Shown: piece after piece, positions 36,327 through 48,840 of the stretch
How the letters are laid out: the number at the start of each line of letters is the position of its first letter
Numbering within the stretch: the stretch's first letter is position 1
The notes under the pieces: generated by a model
The model's database searches: none
What the model was told of the DNA's origin: nothing
The model's input: only the letters and a program-made list of their open reading frames with translations
Translations under genes and position numbers: made by a program
Origin: Cheilinus undulatus
Taxonomy: Eukaryota > Chordata > Actinopteri > Labriformes > Labridae
Direction: 5' to 3'
Assembly: GCF_018320785.1 (NCBI RefSeq)
Contig: NC_054886.1
Location: 3,719,207 to 3,783,206, forward strand
Length of the DNA stretch: 64,000 nt

Positions 36327-36490
36327 GTTCACAATTTTGGCATTTTATCTCTTATTTTGACTTTTTATATCTTATTTGGACTTTTATCTCATAATTTTGA
36401 CTTTTTATGTCTTATTTGGACATTTTATCTCATAATTTTGACATTTCATCTCTTATTTTGACATCTTATCTCATAATTGTGACAGTTTAT
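36327..36490. repeat. Minisatellite in the presumed intron
   Basis: Tandem units of about 20 nt of the type 'ttttatctcataattttgac' alternate with 'ttttatgtcttatttggac', roughly seven copies. Confidence 0.75.
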
Positions 36491-38329
36491 CTGTTATCAG
36501 CTGTTTGGCATTGGCAGAGAAGATTTGGCACATTTTTCATGGGTGCAACCCACATACTCAGCTCTGCTGCTCATCCCACAAATGTGTGTTCCTTACAAAT
36601 GTGTCATCATTTCAAAGGGTAATAAACAGGCTTTCCAACCATATAAGATTTATTACCAAGAAGCATTGTTACAACAAAGAAATAATCTACCAAACACAAA
36701 TTTCCTAAATTTTTGTTTTCTGTTTAGATATCCAATCCTGCATTCAGAATCCAGAATACATCCTCATGCATGGCGGCAGCTCGAAGGCATCTCACCATCC
36801 AAACAACAAGCAAAGAAATAGTTTAAGTAAATGGACTGGATCTACTGGATCCTACTGGATCTGTAGGATTCTTTTTTCTTCGTTTATCCAAAACTAGTAG
36901 AGCACATATCAGTTAGTCATGGAACTGGTTTGTATTTTTAATAAAATGTGTTTATTAAATTATTGCAGTCAAATCACTTGCATGTTAAGTACTGCATCAC
37001 CAGTCTGAGACACTAAACCATTTGTGTTTCTAATATATTCTTATTTTCACATTTCTCATTGATTGTTGATAATTGAACAGCTCACTTTAAAAAATTGGAC
37101 TTGTAAAAACCCTTTGTGTTTTTAGCTTAACAGGAAAATAACTGGGGACGCTGCTGAAGATTCGCTATTAAGTTCAGGTATCAGCGAGGAGGAGTATGTT
37201 CCTGAAACAGAAAGTGACATTTCAGAAGAAGAGTGCAGATTTAGAGAGGCAATAAAAAAGACAAAAAAAGAAGAGTATGACTGTACAGAATTCAGTACCA
37301 CCACACTCCTGACCACACAAAATAACGCGGAGAAAGCGTCCCCACAAGGACACTGGAGATGCCTCCACTTCTGACAGCTCAAATGTTGAAGTCATGATGC
37401 TCAAAAAAAAAAAAAAAAAAAAAAAAAAAGGTGGCAGACTGTATAACATAAAGTTCTACTGTTTGCTTCTCCCCTTTGCTGAAGATGTGAAGAAGATGCA
37501 CAAGTATCTCAACAAACTAAGAAAGGAGTTCCAAACAGCACTTGAAGAGGATCCAAATAAGAAGAACTGGAGCGAACTAGCAAAAATAACCCTCTGTGAA
37601 GTTATACTCTTTAACCGAAGAAGAGAGGGAGAAGTTTCCAAAATGACTCTGAATGCTTTCACGCTGAGAGATACCTCATCCACTCATCCAGATGTTGAGC
37701 TTGCTCTCTGTGAGCTGGAGAAGAAACTCTGCAACCATTTCCAGAGAATAGAGATTCGAGGAAAACGTGGACGAAAGGTCCCAATACTCCTTACTCCTGA
37801 CATGCCGGCTTCCATGGAGCTACTTGTCAAGACTCGTCGCACCTGTGATGTCTTCGTTTAGAACCAGTTCATGTTTGGCAGACCACAGGCACTCAGCCAT
37901 TTTTGAGGACCAGATGTCATACGTCAGGTAGCCCAAAGCTGTGGGGCACAACATCCAGAGGCTTTATCCTCCACCGAGTTAAGGAAGCGTATGGCCACCA
38001 TGTCCAAGGTTCTCAACTTGAAGGACAATGAAATGGACGACCTTGCAGACTTCCTTGGCCATGACATCAGAGTACACCGCGAGTATTATAGACTGCCCAA
38101 AGGAGCATTACAGCTTGCAAAGATCAGTAAAGTCCTCATGGCCCTGGAAAGAGGTCAACTGGCAGAGTTTCAAGGAAGGAATCTTGATCAGATCAACATT
38201 GATCCTCAAGGTAAACAGACCTGAGGAAATGAGGAAGTAAATATTGATTAAAAATGGGGATTTGTAGATACTTTTCCACCGCTAGAGTTCTCTGAAATAA
38301 GTAATACATTAAACTCTCAAATCAATATA

Positions 38330-38741
38330 CAAGTGTATCTCAAAAAATGAGAATATCATGAAAAATTTCCATATTTTTGTAACTTGTTTCTGATAGGTAA
38401 ACCCTTATATACACTCATTACACACAGAGTGAAATATTTCAAGCCTTTACTTCTTGAAATGTTGATGATCTCAAAAAATTAGAATATTACATAAAATCAA
38501 TAAAAGAGGATATTTTCAACAGAAATGTCAGGCTTCTGAAAAGTATGTTCATTTCTATGCATCAATACTTGGTTGGGCCTCCTTTTGCATGAATTACTGC
38601 ATCGATGCAACGTGGCATGGAGGCGACCAGCCTGTGGCACTGCTCAGGTGTAATGAAGCCCAGGTTGCTTTGATAGCGGCCTTCAGGTCATCTGCATTGT
38701 TAGCTCTGGTGTCTCTCCATACCATATATGTTATTACATTT

Positions 38742-38774
<33 letters not shown>

Positions 38775-38800
38775 TATAATTATATATATATCTTATCTAC
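38330..38800. mobile_element. Truncated mariner-type element end plus AT microsatellite
   Basis: It starts after TA with 'caagtgtatctcaaaaaatg', a mariner-like terminus, followed by repeated 'ctcaaaaaattagaatatta'. It also contains a transposase-region relic ('tacttggttgggcctccttttgcatgaattactgc'). It is cut off by an AT-rich microsatellite at about 38738-38793. No right end was found. Confidence 0.65.
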
Positions 38801-39607
38801 ATGGTACACCATACCATTTAAGCCCATCTGTGTTCCAAGTAAGCCCACAACCACATTTATTGACAGAAATTTTTGAAATTATTATATTTTTCAGGTAGTA
38901 AACACATATTCATTCAATAACATGTTAAACATGTTAAACACAAATTATTTTTTGAACTTGGATTTAATGTTTGGCTTGTAACAGTGATGATTTTAGGACA
39001 GTTGCTGTAATTTTTCCTTTTTTGTTATTTTTCTCACTACAAACAAATTATTATGCAAAATTAACTGACATAACAATTCTTCTGGGCAGTGTGTGATCTG
39101 TGATGTACTCATGTTAATGAAGTTAGTGAGGTATTACAACATCCAACACAGAATTACAGTGAAAAGCTATCAAACCTCAAAATGTCACTATTTCCTATTG
39201 AAACACATACAGTGCATCTGGAAAGTATTCACAGCACTTCCCTTTTTCCACATTTTGTTATGTTACAGCCTCATTCCAAAATGGAATAAATTCATTTTTT
39301 TCCCTCTAAATTCTACACACAACACCCCATAATGACAATGTGAAATATGTTTATATGAAATTTATGCAAATTTATTAAAAATAAAAAACTAACACCACAT
39401 GTACATAAATATTCACAACCTTTGCCATGAAGCTCAAAATTGAGCTCAGGTTCTTCCTGTTTCCACTGATCATCCTTGAGATGTTCCTACAGCTTCATTG
39501 GAGTCCACCTGTGGTAAATTCAGTTGATTGGACATGATTTGGAAAGGCACACACCTGTCTATATAAGGTCCCACAGGTGACGGTGCATGTCAGAGCACAA
39601 ACCAAGC

Positions 39608-42000
39608 ATGAAGTCAGAGGAATTGTCTGTAGACCTCCAAGACAGGATTGTCTGGAGGCACAAATCTGGGGAAGGGTACAGAAACATTTCTGCTTTGAAG
39701 GTCCCAGTGAGCACAGTGGCCTCCATCATCTGTAAATGGAAGAAGTTCAGAACCACCAGGACTCTTCCTAGAGCTGGCCACCCATCTAAACTGAGCGATC
39801 GGGGGAGAAGGGCCTTAGTCAGGGAGGTGACCAAGAACCCGATGGTCACTCTGTCAGAGCTCCAGCGGTCCTCTGTGGAGAGAGGAGAACCTTCCAGAAG
39901 GTCAACCATCTCTGCAGCAATCCACCAATCAGGCCTGTATGGTAGAGTGGCCAGACAGAAGCCACTCCTTAGTAAAAGGCACATGGCAGCCCGCCTGGAG
40001 TTTACCAAAAGGCACCTGAAGGACTCTCAGACCATGAGAAACAAAATTCTCTGGTCTGATGAGACAAAGATTGAACTCTTTGGCGTGAATGCCAGGCGTC
40101 ATGTTTGGAGGAAACCAGGCACCGCTCATCACCTGGCCAGTACCGTCCCTACAGTGAAGCATGGTGGTGGCAGCATCATGCTGTGGGGATGTTTTTTAGC
40201 AGCAGGAACTGGGAGACTAGTCAGGATTGAGGGGAAGATGAAAGCAGCAATGCACAGAGACATCCTGGATGAAAACCTGCTCCAGAGCGCTTTGACCTCA
40301 GACTGGGGCGACGGTTCATCTTTCAGCAGGACAACGACCCTAAGCACACAGCCAAGATATCAAAGGAGTGGCTTCAGGACAGAGATGCACACAAGTCATT
40401 TTTTGCAAGTCCAAGTCAAGTCTCAAGTTTTTGGCCACGAGCCCAAGTCAAGTCTCAAGTCTCCGATAGTCGTAATGATCTGCCTCTGATGTCCAGCCTG
40501 CTTAGACCACTGCATTTTTCTGTCTGAAGAATTTAAATCCTGCACTGTGTTATCACCATCAGTAGGGTGGGGGATTGTCTGTGGCCGGCTCGCTGTGGTG
40601 TGTGATGTGTACACTTACATATGAACAGGACTTGAATTTAACTTTTTTTTCACACCAGTCACTGTGACTAATGGTTACTAGCCACTCAGTATCACCACTA
40701 GCCACAGTTCTGTTATTGGGAATGTATTTTCTATATATCATATGTACCTCTGCTATAAGATGAAACACATGCTTTCTCTTTTTCCCTCATCAACATGATC
40801 AATATCATCTCTCCTCTTAATAAAGCTCCTCTCTGTGTACATATGAAACACTACAGAGACATGAGTCATACATCACTGAGACAGACACCGAGACACTGGA
40901 GAATGTTAAATGTTTTTGTTATTTGTCAGATATATTTCTTTAATGGTAGTAATTTTATACTAACACAAAAACACTAACTGTTAATGAACTGTTTAATCTG
41001 AAATGAAAAAAAAATAAAATAAATAAATGAGCATTTCTAATTCTCACTCAAACAGATCTCCATCAGAGTATGCTGAGTATTTCTCCATTCTCCTATAGAA
41101 ACTTCTGTCTTCATTTATGGTGTAAATGTTTTTATAGGAGTAAAATCAGCTAAATTTCACTTTATTCAGCTGAAATCTCCTGGACTCCTTAGTTATGATG
41201 TATCTGTTACAGCCGGTTATCTGTCTGTCTGTTTCTGCCTCCATGAACCGTATTTAAAGTTTTAATGTTCCTGTCGTCTTTTATGTCTGTTCATTCTCAA
41301 TAAGTAACAATGCAGAGATTGTAACATTAATTTGCTCCCCATAGGCATATGATGTTAAGGGAATTATTAACCAAATCATATTTTAACATTGCGCACACCC
41401 ATGGCTCACGCGGGCGACACAGCGCTGACGCTGATACTCCGTGGTCAGAGGAGGAGAGGAAGAGTTCAGGTATTCTGAAACTTGCCCTCAACAGACTGAA
41501 GTCTGAAGTCTGCCAACATGTTAGCATGCGTTTCAGAGAACGTGTGTGCGTGAGTGTCACGGTTGTGTGTCATTGTTATGCAGCATGAACGAAGATGAGG
41601 AAGAGAGGAGAGCTGCCGCTGGTGCGGCACTGTTTAAAAGGCGCACGAACCGTCAAACGTAAAGGGAGAAAAGGGGCAAAAAAATAACAGGGGGACGAGA
41701 GATCATGATGGAAAAATTAAAAACCGAAGATTGTGCATGAGTCCCAAATCACGAGTCTGAGTGGAGTCTCGAGTCTTTGGCGCACGAGGCCAAGTCAAGT
41801 CTTAAGTCACTGATGTGAGCGACTTAAGTGCGACTCGAGTCGAAGTCGCAGACTCGAGTCCCCATCTCTGTTTCAGGACAACTCTGTGAATGTCCTTGAG
41901 TGGCCCAGCCAGAGCTCAGACTTGAATCCCGACGCTCCTCATCCAACCTGATGGAGAGGTGCTGCAAAGAGGAATGGGCAAAACTGTCCAAAGATAGGTA
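39608..42000 (+). pseudogene. Tc1-like transposase, frameshifted, interrupted and truncated
   Basis: DDE transposase of the surrounding element. ATG 39608 begins MKSEELSVDLQDRIVWRHKS; the paired helix-turn-helix region (VASIICKWKKF; LVREVTKNPMVTLSELQR) and KILWSDETKIELFG (first catalytic Asp) and KHGGGSIMLWGCF are intact. A frameshift near 40300 shifts the block that should hold the second Asp into another frame. At 40380 the hAT-like element inserts. Beyond it, VLEWPSQSSDLNP is present, but the following residues with the catalytic Glu are deleted, and the sequence resumes at the region encoding LMERCCKEEWAK. Inactive. Confidence 0.88.
40372..41878. mobile_element. Nested hAT-like non-autonomous element
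   Basis: The element at 40380-41870 begins CAGAGATG and ends CATCTCTG, a perfect 8-bp inverted pair. It is flanked by CTTCAGGA (40372-40379) and TTTCAGGA (41871-41878), 7 of 8 identical. Both ends carry repeated 'caagtcaagtct' and 'gactcgagtc' motifs. About 1.5 kb with no recognisable transposase. Confidence 0.8.
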
Positions 42001-42283
42001 TGCCCAGCTTGTGGTATCATACTCAGAAAGACTTGAGGCTGTAATTTCTGCCAAAGGTGCATCAACAAAGTATTGAGCAAAGGCTGTGAATGCTTATGTA
42101 CATGTGATGTTTTGGTTTTTAATAAATTTACAAAAATATTAAAAAAAACTTATTTCACTTTGTCATTATGGGGTGTTGTGTGTAGAATTAGAGGAAAAAA
42201 TGAATTCCATTTTTGAATGAAGCTGTAACATAACAAAATGTGGAAAGAGTGAAGCGTTGTGAATACTTTCTGCATGCACTGTA

Positions 42284-44419
42284 AGATGGGCTTAAATTTA
42301 ACACACTGGGCTTAAACTGTTCTACAGTGACTACCAGGGAAATAAAGATAATATTTTCCTAACAAAATGAAACAAATGTATAAAGAAATGCCTGTAGCCT
42401 ATAAAACTTTCCATCACAGTCATCCCTCCTTTGCCATACTACCTGAATTATCAAGGAATTCTTGTTTAAAGTTAGCTTACGCTAGCTGTTTTGTGGGTCA
42501 CTGTACCATTTAAGTCCACCTTGGAAAAAAAGACATTTTTTGAAAATATTTCACCCAACCAAACCCTTTTTTGTGTCTTAATTTGAAGATTTATGTAAAA
42601 TGAAACAGAAAACAGTTTGTGTACTTATCATTTTTAATCCTTCAGCAGTGTATCTATCAGTACGGCTACATATATTGACTAGTGATTTGCTCGCTACGCT
42701 AGCTAGCATGACTCATCTTTTCACATAAAACTAAATAGTAAGAAATGACAGAAAACTACTTGTTTATACACAAAAAACAAATCAATAATCTCGCAAATGA
42801 CATAACATAAATTTACTTAACAAGTCAGTGGCTGAAAATAGTTGAAAAGAGGTTCTTTCTGAGGGGTCCCAAAACACCAAAGTTTGGAGGTGACTATCTG
42901 AGCCTCCTGGAGACTGCATGAATGTAGGCGAGCCTTATTCAGTATCCACAAATGTGATTGGTGCAAAAAAACAAAAAAAACAAAACTGAAATATAATTAA
43001 GAAATTGTGTGATTGGAAAAAAATAATGTATAACATTAGACAGGCCACTCTTTTTTTCTAAATTGACTTCAAAATTGCAAGTGGGCTTAAATAGTGCCTG
43101 GGCTTAATGGGTATGCTTACTCTAAATTATGAAATACTCACTATTTTACTTTCCGCTGGCTGCTGAGGCTGGCAGCTCTGTACTCCCTGCTCAGAAAATA
43201 TGACTGTCTCAGGTTGCTATGGTTACTCCTAACGGAGTAACGCCTAACGGCTGCTGTGCATTAATCTGAAACAGTGTAATGATTTTTTTGACCAGAACTA
43301 CTTGTGAAGTTTGAATGGTGTTCATATAGCAGAAGTTAATGGACACCAGTGGAATTTCCAGAGCCAATCAGAATCTAGTATTCACCAAGACCATGGTATA
43401 AACATGAGATAAAAAAGAGGAAAACACAAGTAATTATATATCTGATGCAGAAACTGCCTAAAATTTCCTCATTTAACATATTCAAAACCAGTACATCATA
43501 GCAAATTAAAATTTGTATTTTAGAGCTTTTTATATGGATGCTTCATTGAAATGTGAAATCAACTGTGCTGAATGCTCATTTATCAAAGAGCTCTCATGTA
43601 TTTAGACAAATCCTGGAGGAAAAGGACATCCACTGAGTCTGGACAAAACTCTGCTCCACATCCAAGTAAAGGTGATTACACTTTCATGTAACAATGTGCT
43701 GAAATATGTTTTAAAAGTGCTCTGTGCCATTGCTGATTTATATCGGATGCCATTTGCTTTACTTCTGTAATTTTAGTCTCTGCCCACTGTCCGAGACATG
43801 TTCTATCCTAACTATTTCTAAGCTCCTGTGAGGAGTTTTTAGGTGGTTATGGACAGTCTAAAATCAATAGAGGGTTTTCATGTGAGTCTCTGCCATTCCA
43901 ACCGCTGAGTGGCAGAAATTTTAGACTGGTGACAGAAATCCATATGGACTACACAGTAAACAGATTTATCATGGCTGAAAAGTGCCTTCAGCATTCGTAC
44001 TGCTCTCTGAAAGTCAAATCAGTACATACTCTCTTATTAATATCCTTTTTTGATGATGTACAATTGTAAATGAGATTCTAGATGTCAATATTGGCTTTGT
44101 TTAAATGGTAATAGACAGCATGGTGCCTGAATAGCCTATCTTAACATTCTACCCAATTTATTGTTTGGATATAAGTCATCAATCTGGCTACAAAAGGGCA
44201 ATGAGATGATGAATTTGGATTAAATAAATGCGTTAACAGAACAGAATCATTAAAGATAAGTCAGACCACTTTGTCCTTTTATACAAACTAGAACATCTTC
44301 CTGTGAGTCTTCTTTTACCTCAGAAAGGTTCAAGGAAACCTAACTGTCTCAGAAAGTCTGATGGAACCCTTACCATCTCAGAGAGGTAACTTCACTAATG
44401 TTTTCTTCCTGTTTTTTAG
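42284..44419. other. Intronic spacer of the 36050-45404 gene, no further feature recognised
   Basis: AT-rich sequence without a convincing coding region or complete transposon. It is the part of the presumed long intron that follows the Tc1-like element. Confidence 0.4.
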
Positions 44420-45404
44420 TTGGTAGAACGGATGATGAGCTGCTGCAGGCCAGGGACGTCTCTGGACAGTCTCTGCCAGCCAAAGGTAAAGTGTTCAGAG
44501 CTACAAAGTTAGTTTAGAGTACTGTTATTATCACTTCTTATTATCGTTTATGTTCATATTAAATATCTGTCCTCAAATAATTATTTTGAGAATGCTACGA
44601 GTACATTTCCATTGCTTTGACCAAGTTCATTTATTTAAAAATGAGTTTTTACAATTAAAAAGTAGGGATGGGGATCGTTAATTTTTATCAATACTGATAC
44701 CCTTATTGATACTGCTTATTGGGGCATGAATTCAGAAATGTGAAGGGCCTCAAAAGTCCATCCAATGACAGCAAATGCTAACTAAAATAATCCGAGCAAT
44801 TACAAGTAGGTCCTCGCACCACTCGGTGCTCGGGCCCTAATTAAATTCTGTCTAATATTTTTCAGGCTTGACATTTCTAAGTCTCCTGAGCTGAAACAGA
44901 ATCAACCTCTTTTACCACTGTAAAATAATATCTGAAATAAAATTTGCCAGTTCTGATTATGTGCAATAAAAATGATAACTGATCTGTTTTTAAAACTTCA
45001 GTTGAGGATGAATTATAAATAACAATGTCATTACTGTCTGTTTGTTTACCAAGACAAAATTAAAGTTTTTGCTCATATACATGCACAGTAATGTCCATTT
45101 ACTATAAATGAGGATAAATTAGTATTTCAGTTAATCTATTGAGGCTCCACAGTAATAGTCACTGTATTATTATTGATTTATTCAGGTTCAGCAGAATAAG
45201 GAAGAAGGAAATGGTCAGACCAGGAAGTCCAAGCTGTTGAAAGAACACTAATGGACTCTATACTTACCGGAAAAGTTCCTGGTAAAGCCCTGTGTCTGAA
45301 CTGTATTCAGACTTCGCCAGAAGCCCTTCGAGAGGTCATGGGAAGCAGTTAAGTTTTATGTAAAAAATCGCGTTGATGGATTGAAGCGAGACTCCTCCAA
45401 ATGA

Positions 45405-46477
45405 AGGTAAGCTTCTGGCTCACGAGAGAACACAGACTTCCAGAGTTGAAGAGATGGACTCAAAAAATTTTACTGATTTGGTACCAGTACCAACACACCA
45501 GAAATGTTCCAACTAAATCCTTAGTCACTTAAAGTGCTTTTTTTGTTTGTCTGAGCACAAGATGTTAATACCATTTCTGCCTTCTCTGCTCAGAAAACTG
45601 GTATTAGAAATATTAAAACTTCTGCTGGTATTTAGAGCGTATATATTGTCTGTACATATTGGCCGTACAAACCATGTATTATCCTTGAATGTCATTTAAA
45701 AATGTCCAGGGATGCACAATATTGTTTTTTTGCTGATATGCAGATATTTACAAATTACTTTTAGCTGATACTTATATACTTAAATGTAATTCTGATCTAA
45801 AACATCAGTCCTTCAAACACAGATTATAGTTTTAGGAAGAACAAATTAACAATTTTCCATCCTTTTAACACTTAATAGTTTAAGGAATCAGGATGACCAA
45901 AGAAAAAGACGTCAGCTGGTGAAGGTCTGTTGGTCCAGGCTAAAACTCCACTAATTATTTGTACATATAGCCATATTTACAGCCAATATGTCAGATTTTA
46001 TAGCCAAATTATCAGCTGTAAAAATCTGCAGAAATGGTCATACCTGCTTGTTCTATAATGTCATAATTTGTGTTGCAACTTGTTTAACAACAAATAAAAA
46101 AATGACAGTATAGAGGTGCAGTACTCTTTTATAGAAGTCTACTGTATTAATTGACATAAATAGTCCTGTAAATGCATGTATTTTTACATTATTTTGACAA
46201 ATTTATAACAGAGACCCCTGGTGGTAGTTTATGGTATGACACAATGGCCAAGTCCCCGTCGGAATAGAAAAACCAGAAATTAAGTCAGGTCTCTAAAGTT
46301 GTGAAATCTTAAAACCTTAGTGCATTTTTGCATTCCCAGTGCCATTTAAAAATTTTGTGAGTAAAACCAGGTCTGCATTCCCTTTCGAAAGTGACGTCCC
46401 CACCTTTCACCTTCCTACAGGCTGCTTTTTTAGGTCCCCATCGGGTAATAAGAACAAGTATAAGTGTGTGTGTGTGT
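45405..46477. other. Spacer, no gene seen
   Basis: AT-rich. It separates the converging plus-strand pseudogene and the minus-strand hAT transposase relic. A short (GT)n tract is at about 46465-46476. Confidence 0.45.
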
Positions 46478-47356
46478 TTATGATTGTTGTTGTTTATTGT
46501 AGGTGTTGGTGGCAGATTTTGAGGCCTTCAGCACAGGGATTGGTGGCTCCCATTTGAAGCACTGTGGTTCTAGGCCAGCCATTTTCACAGTCATCAGTGA
46601 TGAAAGAGTTCCATCCAGTGCCAAGCTGTTCCCTGTCTTTGTTTTGTATAATCCAACCAAGGAAAAAACCCTCTCCACACTCGCATTTGAGTGAGGGAGC
46701 ACTAAGACTAAAGTTGCAATCTTAGATAGCCTCCCAAATTGGCCCAGACCGGTCACCTTTGAAAAAATGAACCAAGAGTCTCTATTACTGAAATGTTTTA
46801 CTCTTATGTCAGTTAATTATGAGTATGTCACGTGGTGCCAAATACTTCCTACCTTATTCTTGGTTAATGACATTCTCCCCCAAAACTCTTCAACATCGAA
46901 AGAGGGGACATAACAAGAAACAACAACAAAAAAGCACTGTGATAAGAACTTCAGTAAGAGGCTGAACAGATTTTTATTTGTGACCATGGGAAGCGTTTTA
47001 CTTAACCTCTGTGAAATGTGTTGAAACCCTTGCCAGTCAACAAAGTATAGGGCATCTTTCACCCCACACTCGCCAAATCTCGCATGCATCAAAAGGTCCT
47101 CCTTAAGGGGTAGTTTGTCAATGCCATACTCCACAGCCCTGACCAGAAACGCCAGTGCTGCCTGCTGGAACTGCTGAACTTGTTGAGCTGTGATGTCTGC
47201 AGCTTCAAGGAGCCTGTTGAGGGTGGCTCTTGTGGTGAAACCAACATTCAGCTTTTCTCCTATCAGAGAGGGAGAAGGAAAGGTAGACAGAACGAATGAG
47301 AGAGAGAATGAAAAACTGTTTAAATTATATATAGCTCTGAATATAGATAGCTCTTT

Positions 47357-47575
47357 CAGGCCTTGTAGCAAAGCATCCTTGAGCAAAATACTGAACCCCA
47401 GATTGCCTTAGATGGGGCCACATTGGTGTGGGAATTTGTATAGAATGGCACAAACTTTTGCAGTGCTGTGTGAATGTGTGTGTGAATGGCTGAATGTGGC
47501 AATGTGTGCAGCAGCTTTGAGTAATTGAAAAGACTAGAAAAGCGCTATATAAGTACAGATCATTTACTATACAAT
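47357..47575 (+). repeat. SINE/LINE-tail-like repeat
   Basis: Sequence of the type 'agcatccttgagcaaaatac ... gaatgtgtgtgtgaatggct ... aaaagcgctatataagtaca' is a common fish retroposon pattern ending in an 'aaagcgctatataa' tail. It lies in a presumed intron of the hAT-like gene. Confidence 0.6.
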
Positions 47576-48840
47576 TTACATCACATCAGAAATATCAGCC
47601 AATTTATGAGAACACTCTTCAGGAATGGAGTTGGTGTGGTCAGTGAGTATACAGATGTAGCACCATATATGAGACTTGAAAGTATTACCGGGCAGCTGGT
47701 TTAGTGAGTCCTTGTACAGGATGTCATGGCCTCATCTGCCTTGTAGTGCTGCTGGCTTCATGAATCTTGCAGACAGCTTCAGTATGAACGTCGTCATCTA
47801 CAATTAGAAATTCTTAAAGATTTCCATGTATTATTCAAAAAAGGAATTGGAATATATGCCAAATCATTCCATTTTACCTCTTCATGAAATTGGAATATGC
47901 AGGACTTTTCTTTCTGCATGAGGACATCAAAGTAGAGAATACTGGTACTGTTGCTTGAAAGAAAAGCAGGTAAGTTTCCATCACAGGGTTGGAAAATGCT
48001 TCCTCTAGCCACCTGAACCTTGACTGTTTCTCGTCTGTAAATATGTGTGCTTAAGTTCATATTAAGTTCAAGTTCACATGTTGCCTCATACTGTATAAAT
48101 CTTGACCTGTGTGAGTGAAATGTGAAACCTACTTAAAGACTTGAAATGGTAAGGTGGCCCATACTGTCGCAGAATCTGAGTGATGCATGTCTCCAGGCTT
48201 AACCATCGGACTGAAATGTGCAGAAGCATCTCCAAGTATTCACCTCCATGGTAGTCACAAAATTCTGGAGAAAACAAATAGATAAACACACAGCAAACCT
48301 ATCAAAATCTTCTGCACATAGCTGTGTACTGTAGGGTATGACTAGTACTGATTGAAACACAAACCTGCCAAGTATCCTTTATGCTTGATGCTGCCCTTGA
48401 ACCAGTAGCCAACATCAACAGCAATATCTTCTGGGTCAAATCCAGATATCTGCCATTTATGACATAAACTCAAACATTACACCACTGTACACTGATAAAA
48501 GTTTGGAGTGATATTTACTTGAAAAAACATAGGAACGTTTTTTTTCACAATTTTACTTGCATATTATTAGTTTTTCGAAAAGAATAACTCAGGTAACATT
48601 TACTAGCAATTATCAAGTTAATATTTTCATTGAATTTTACTCTCTCTTCATTAGTTTTTTCAACTAGTTACTAAGATTGTACTGTATTAAATTATAAATC
48701 TTACCTGAAAATGAATAGTTGTTCCTTTTTTTTTTTTTTTTTTTTTTAATTTTACGTAAGAAGGATTTTAAAGTAATATCAGTACAATAGTCTGTCCTAG
48801 ATTTTTTTTTTATTTGCCTAGATATCTTTTTTGTTTATTA

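Larger units (their letters stand above)
39210..42281 (+). mobile_element. Tc1-like transposon split by a nested hAT-like element
   Basis: The left end 'cagtgcatctggaaagtatt' (39210) and the right end, read from 42281 on the minus strand as 'cagtgcatgcagaaagtatt', are flanked by TA (39208-39209 and 42282-42283). They continue into 'tgttatgttacagcctcatt' and its inverted partner. Without the 1491-bp insertion the element is about 1.57 kb, normal for Tc1. Confidence 0.9.
36050..45404 (+). pseudogene. Decayed multi-exon gene of a multicopy fish family, tyrosine-recombinase-like
   Basis: I do not have a name for this family, though I recognise its conserved C-terminal half as one repeated in fish genomes. 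Blocks on the plus strand: a possible exon near 36096; an acidic N-terminal block from about 37141 (SEEEYVPETESDISEEE); a frameshift and a run of A (37405-37429); then 37480-38210, in which the conserved core is split by stops (NQFMFGRP, then LRKRMATMSKVLN ... LADFLGHDIRVHREYYRLP). The spacing of R, GH..R..H and YY resembles the C-terminal signature of tyrosine recombinases such as Crypton transposases (my inference). A good donor follows at 38211. Further exons are at 44420-44485 and 45186-45404; the last encodes WSDQEVQAVERTLMDSIL, GKVPGKALCLNC and, after one frameshift, WEAVKFYVKNRVDGLKR. The 6.2-kb intron holds a mariner fragment and a Tc1 plus hAT nest. Multiple stops make it a pseudogene. 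Confidence 0.6.

Noticed and set aside
37405-37429. Poly(A) as proof of a processed pseudogene
   Set aside because: The gene continues beyond the run and appears to have introns (donor at 38211, exons at 44420 and 45186).
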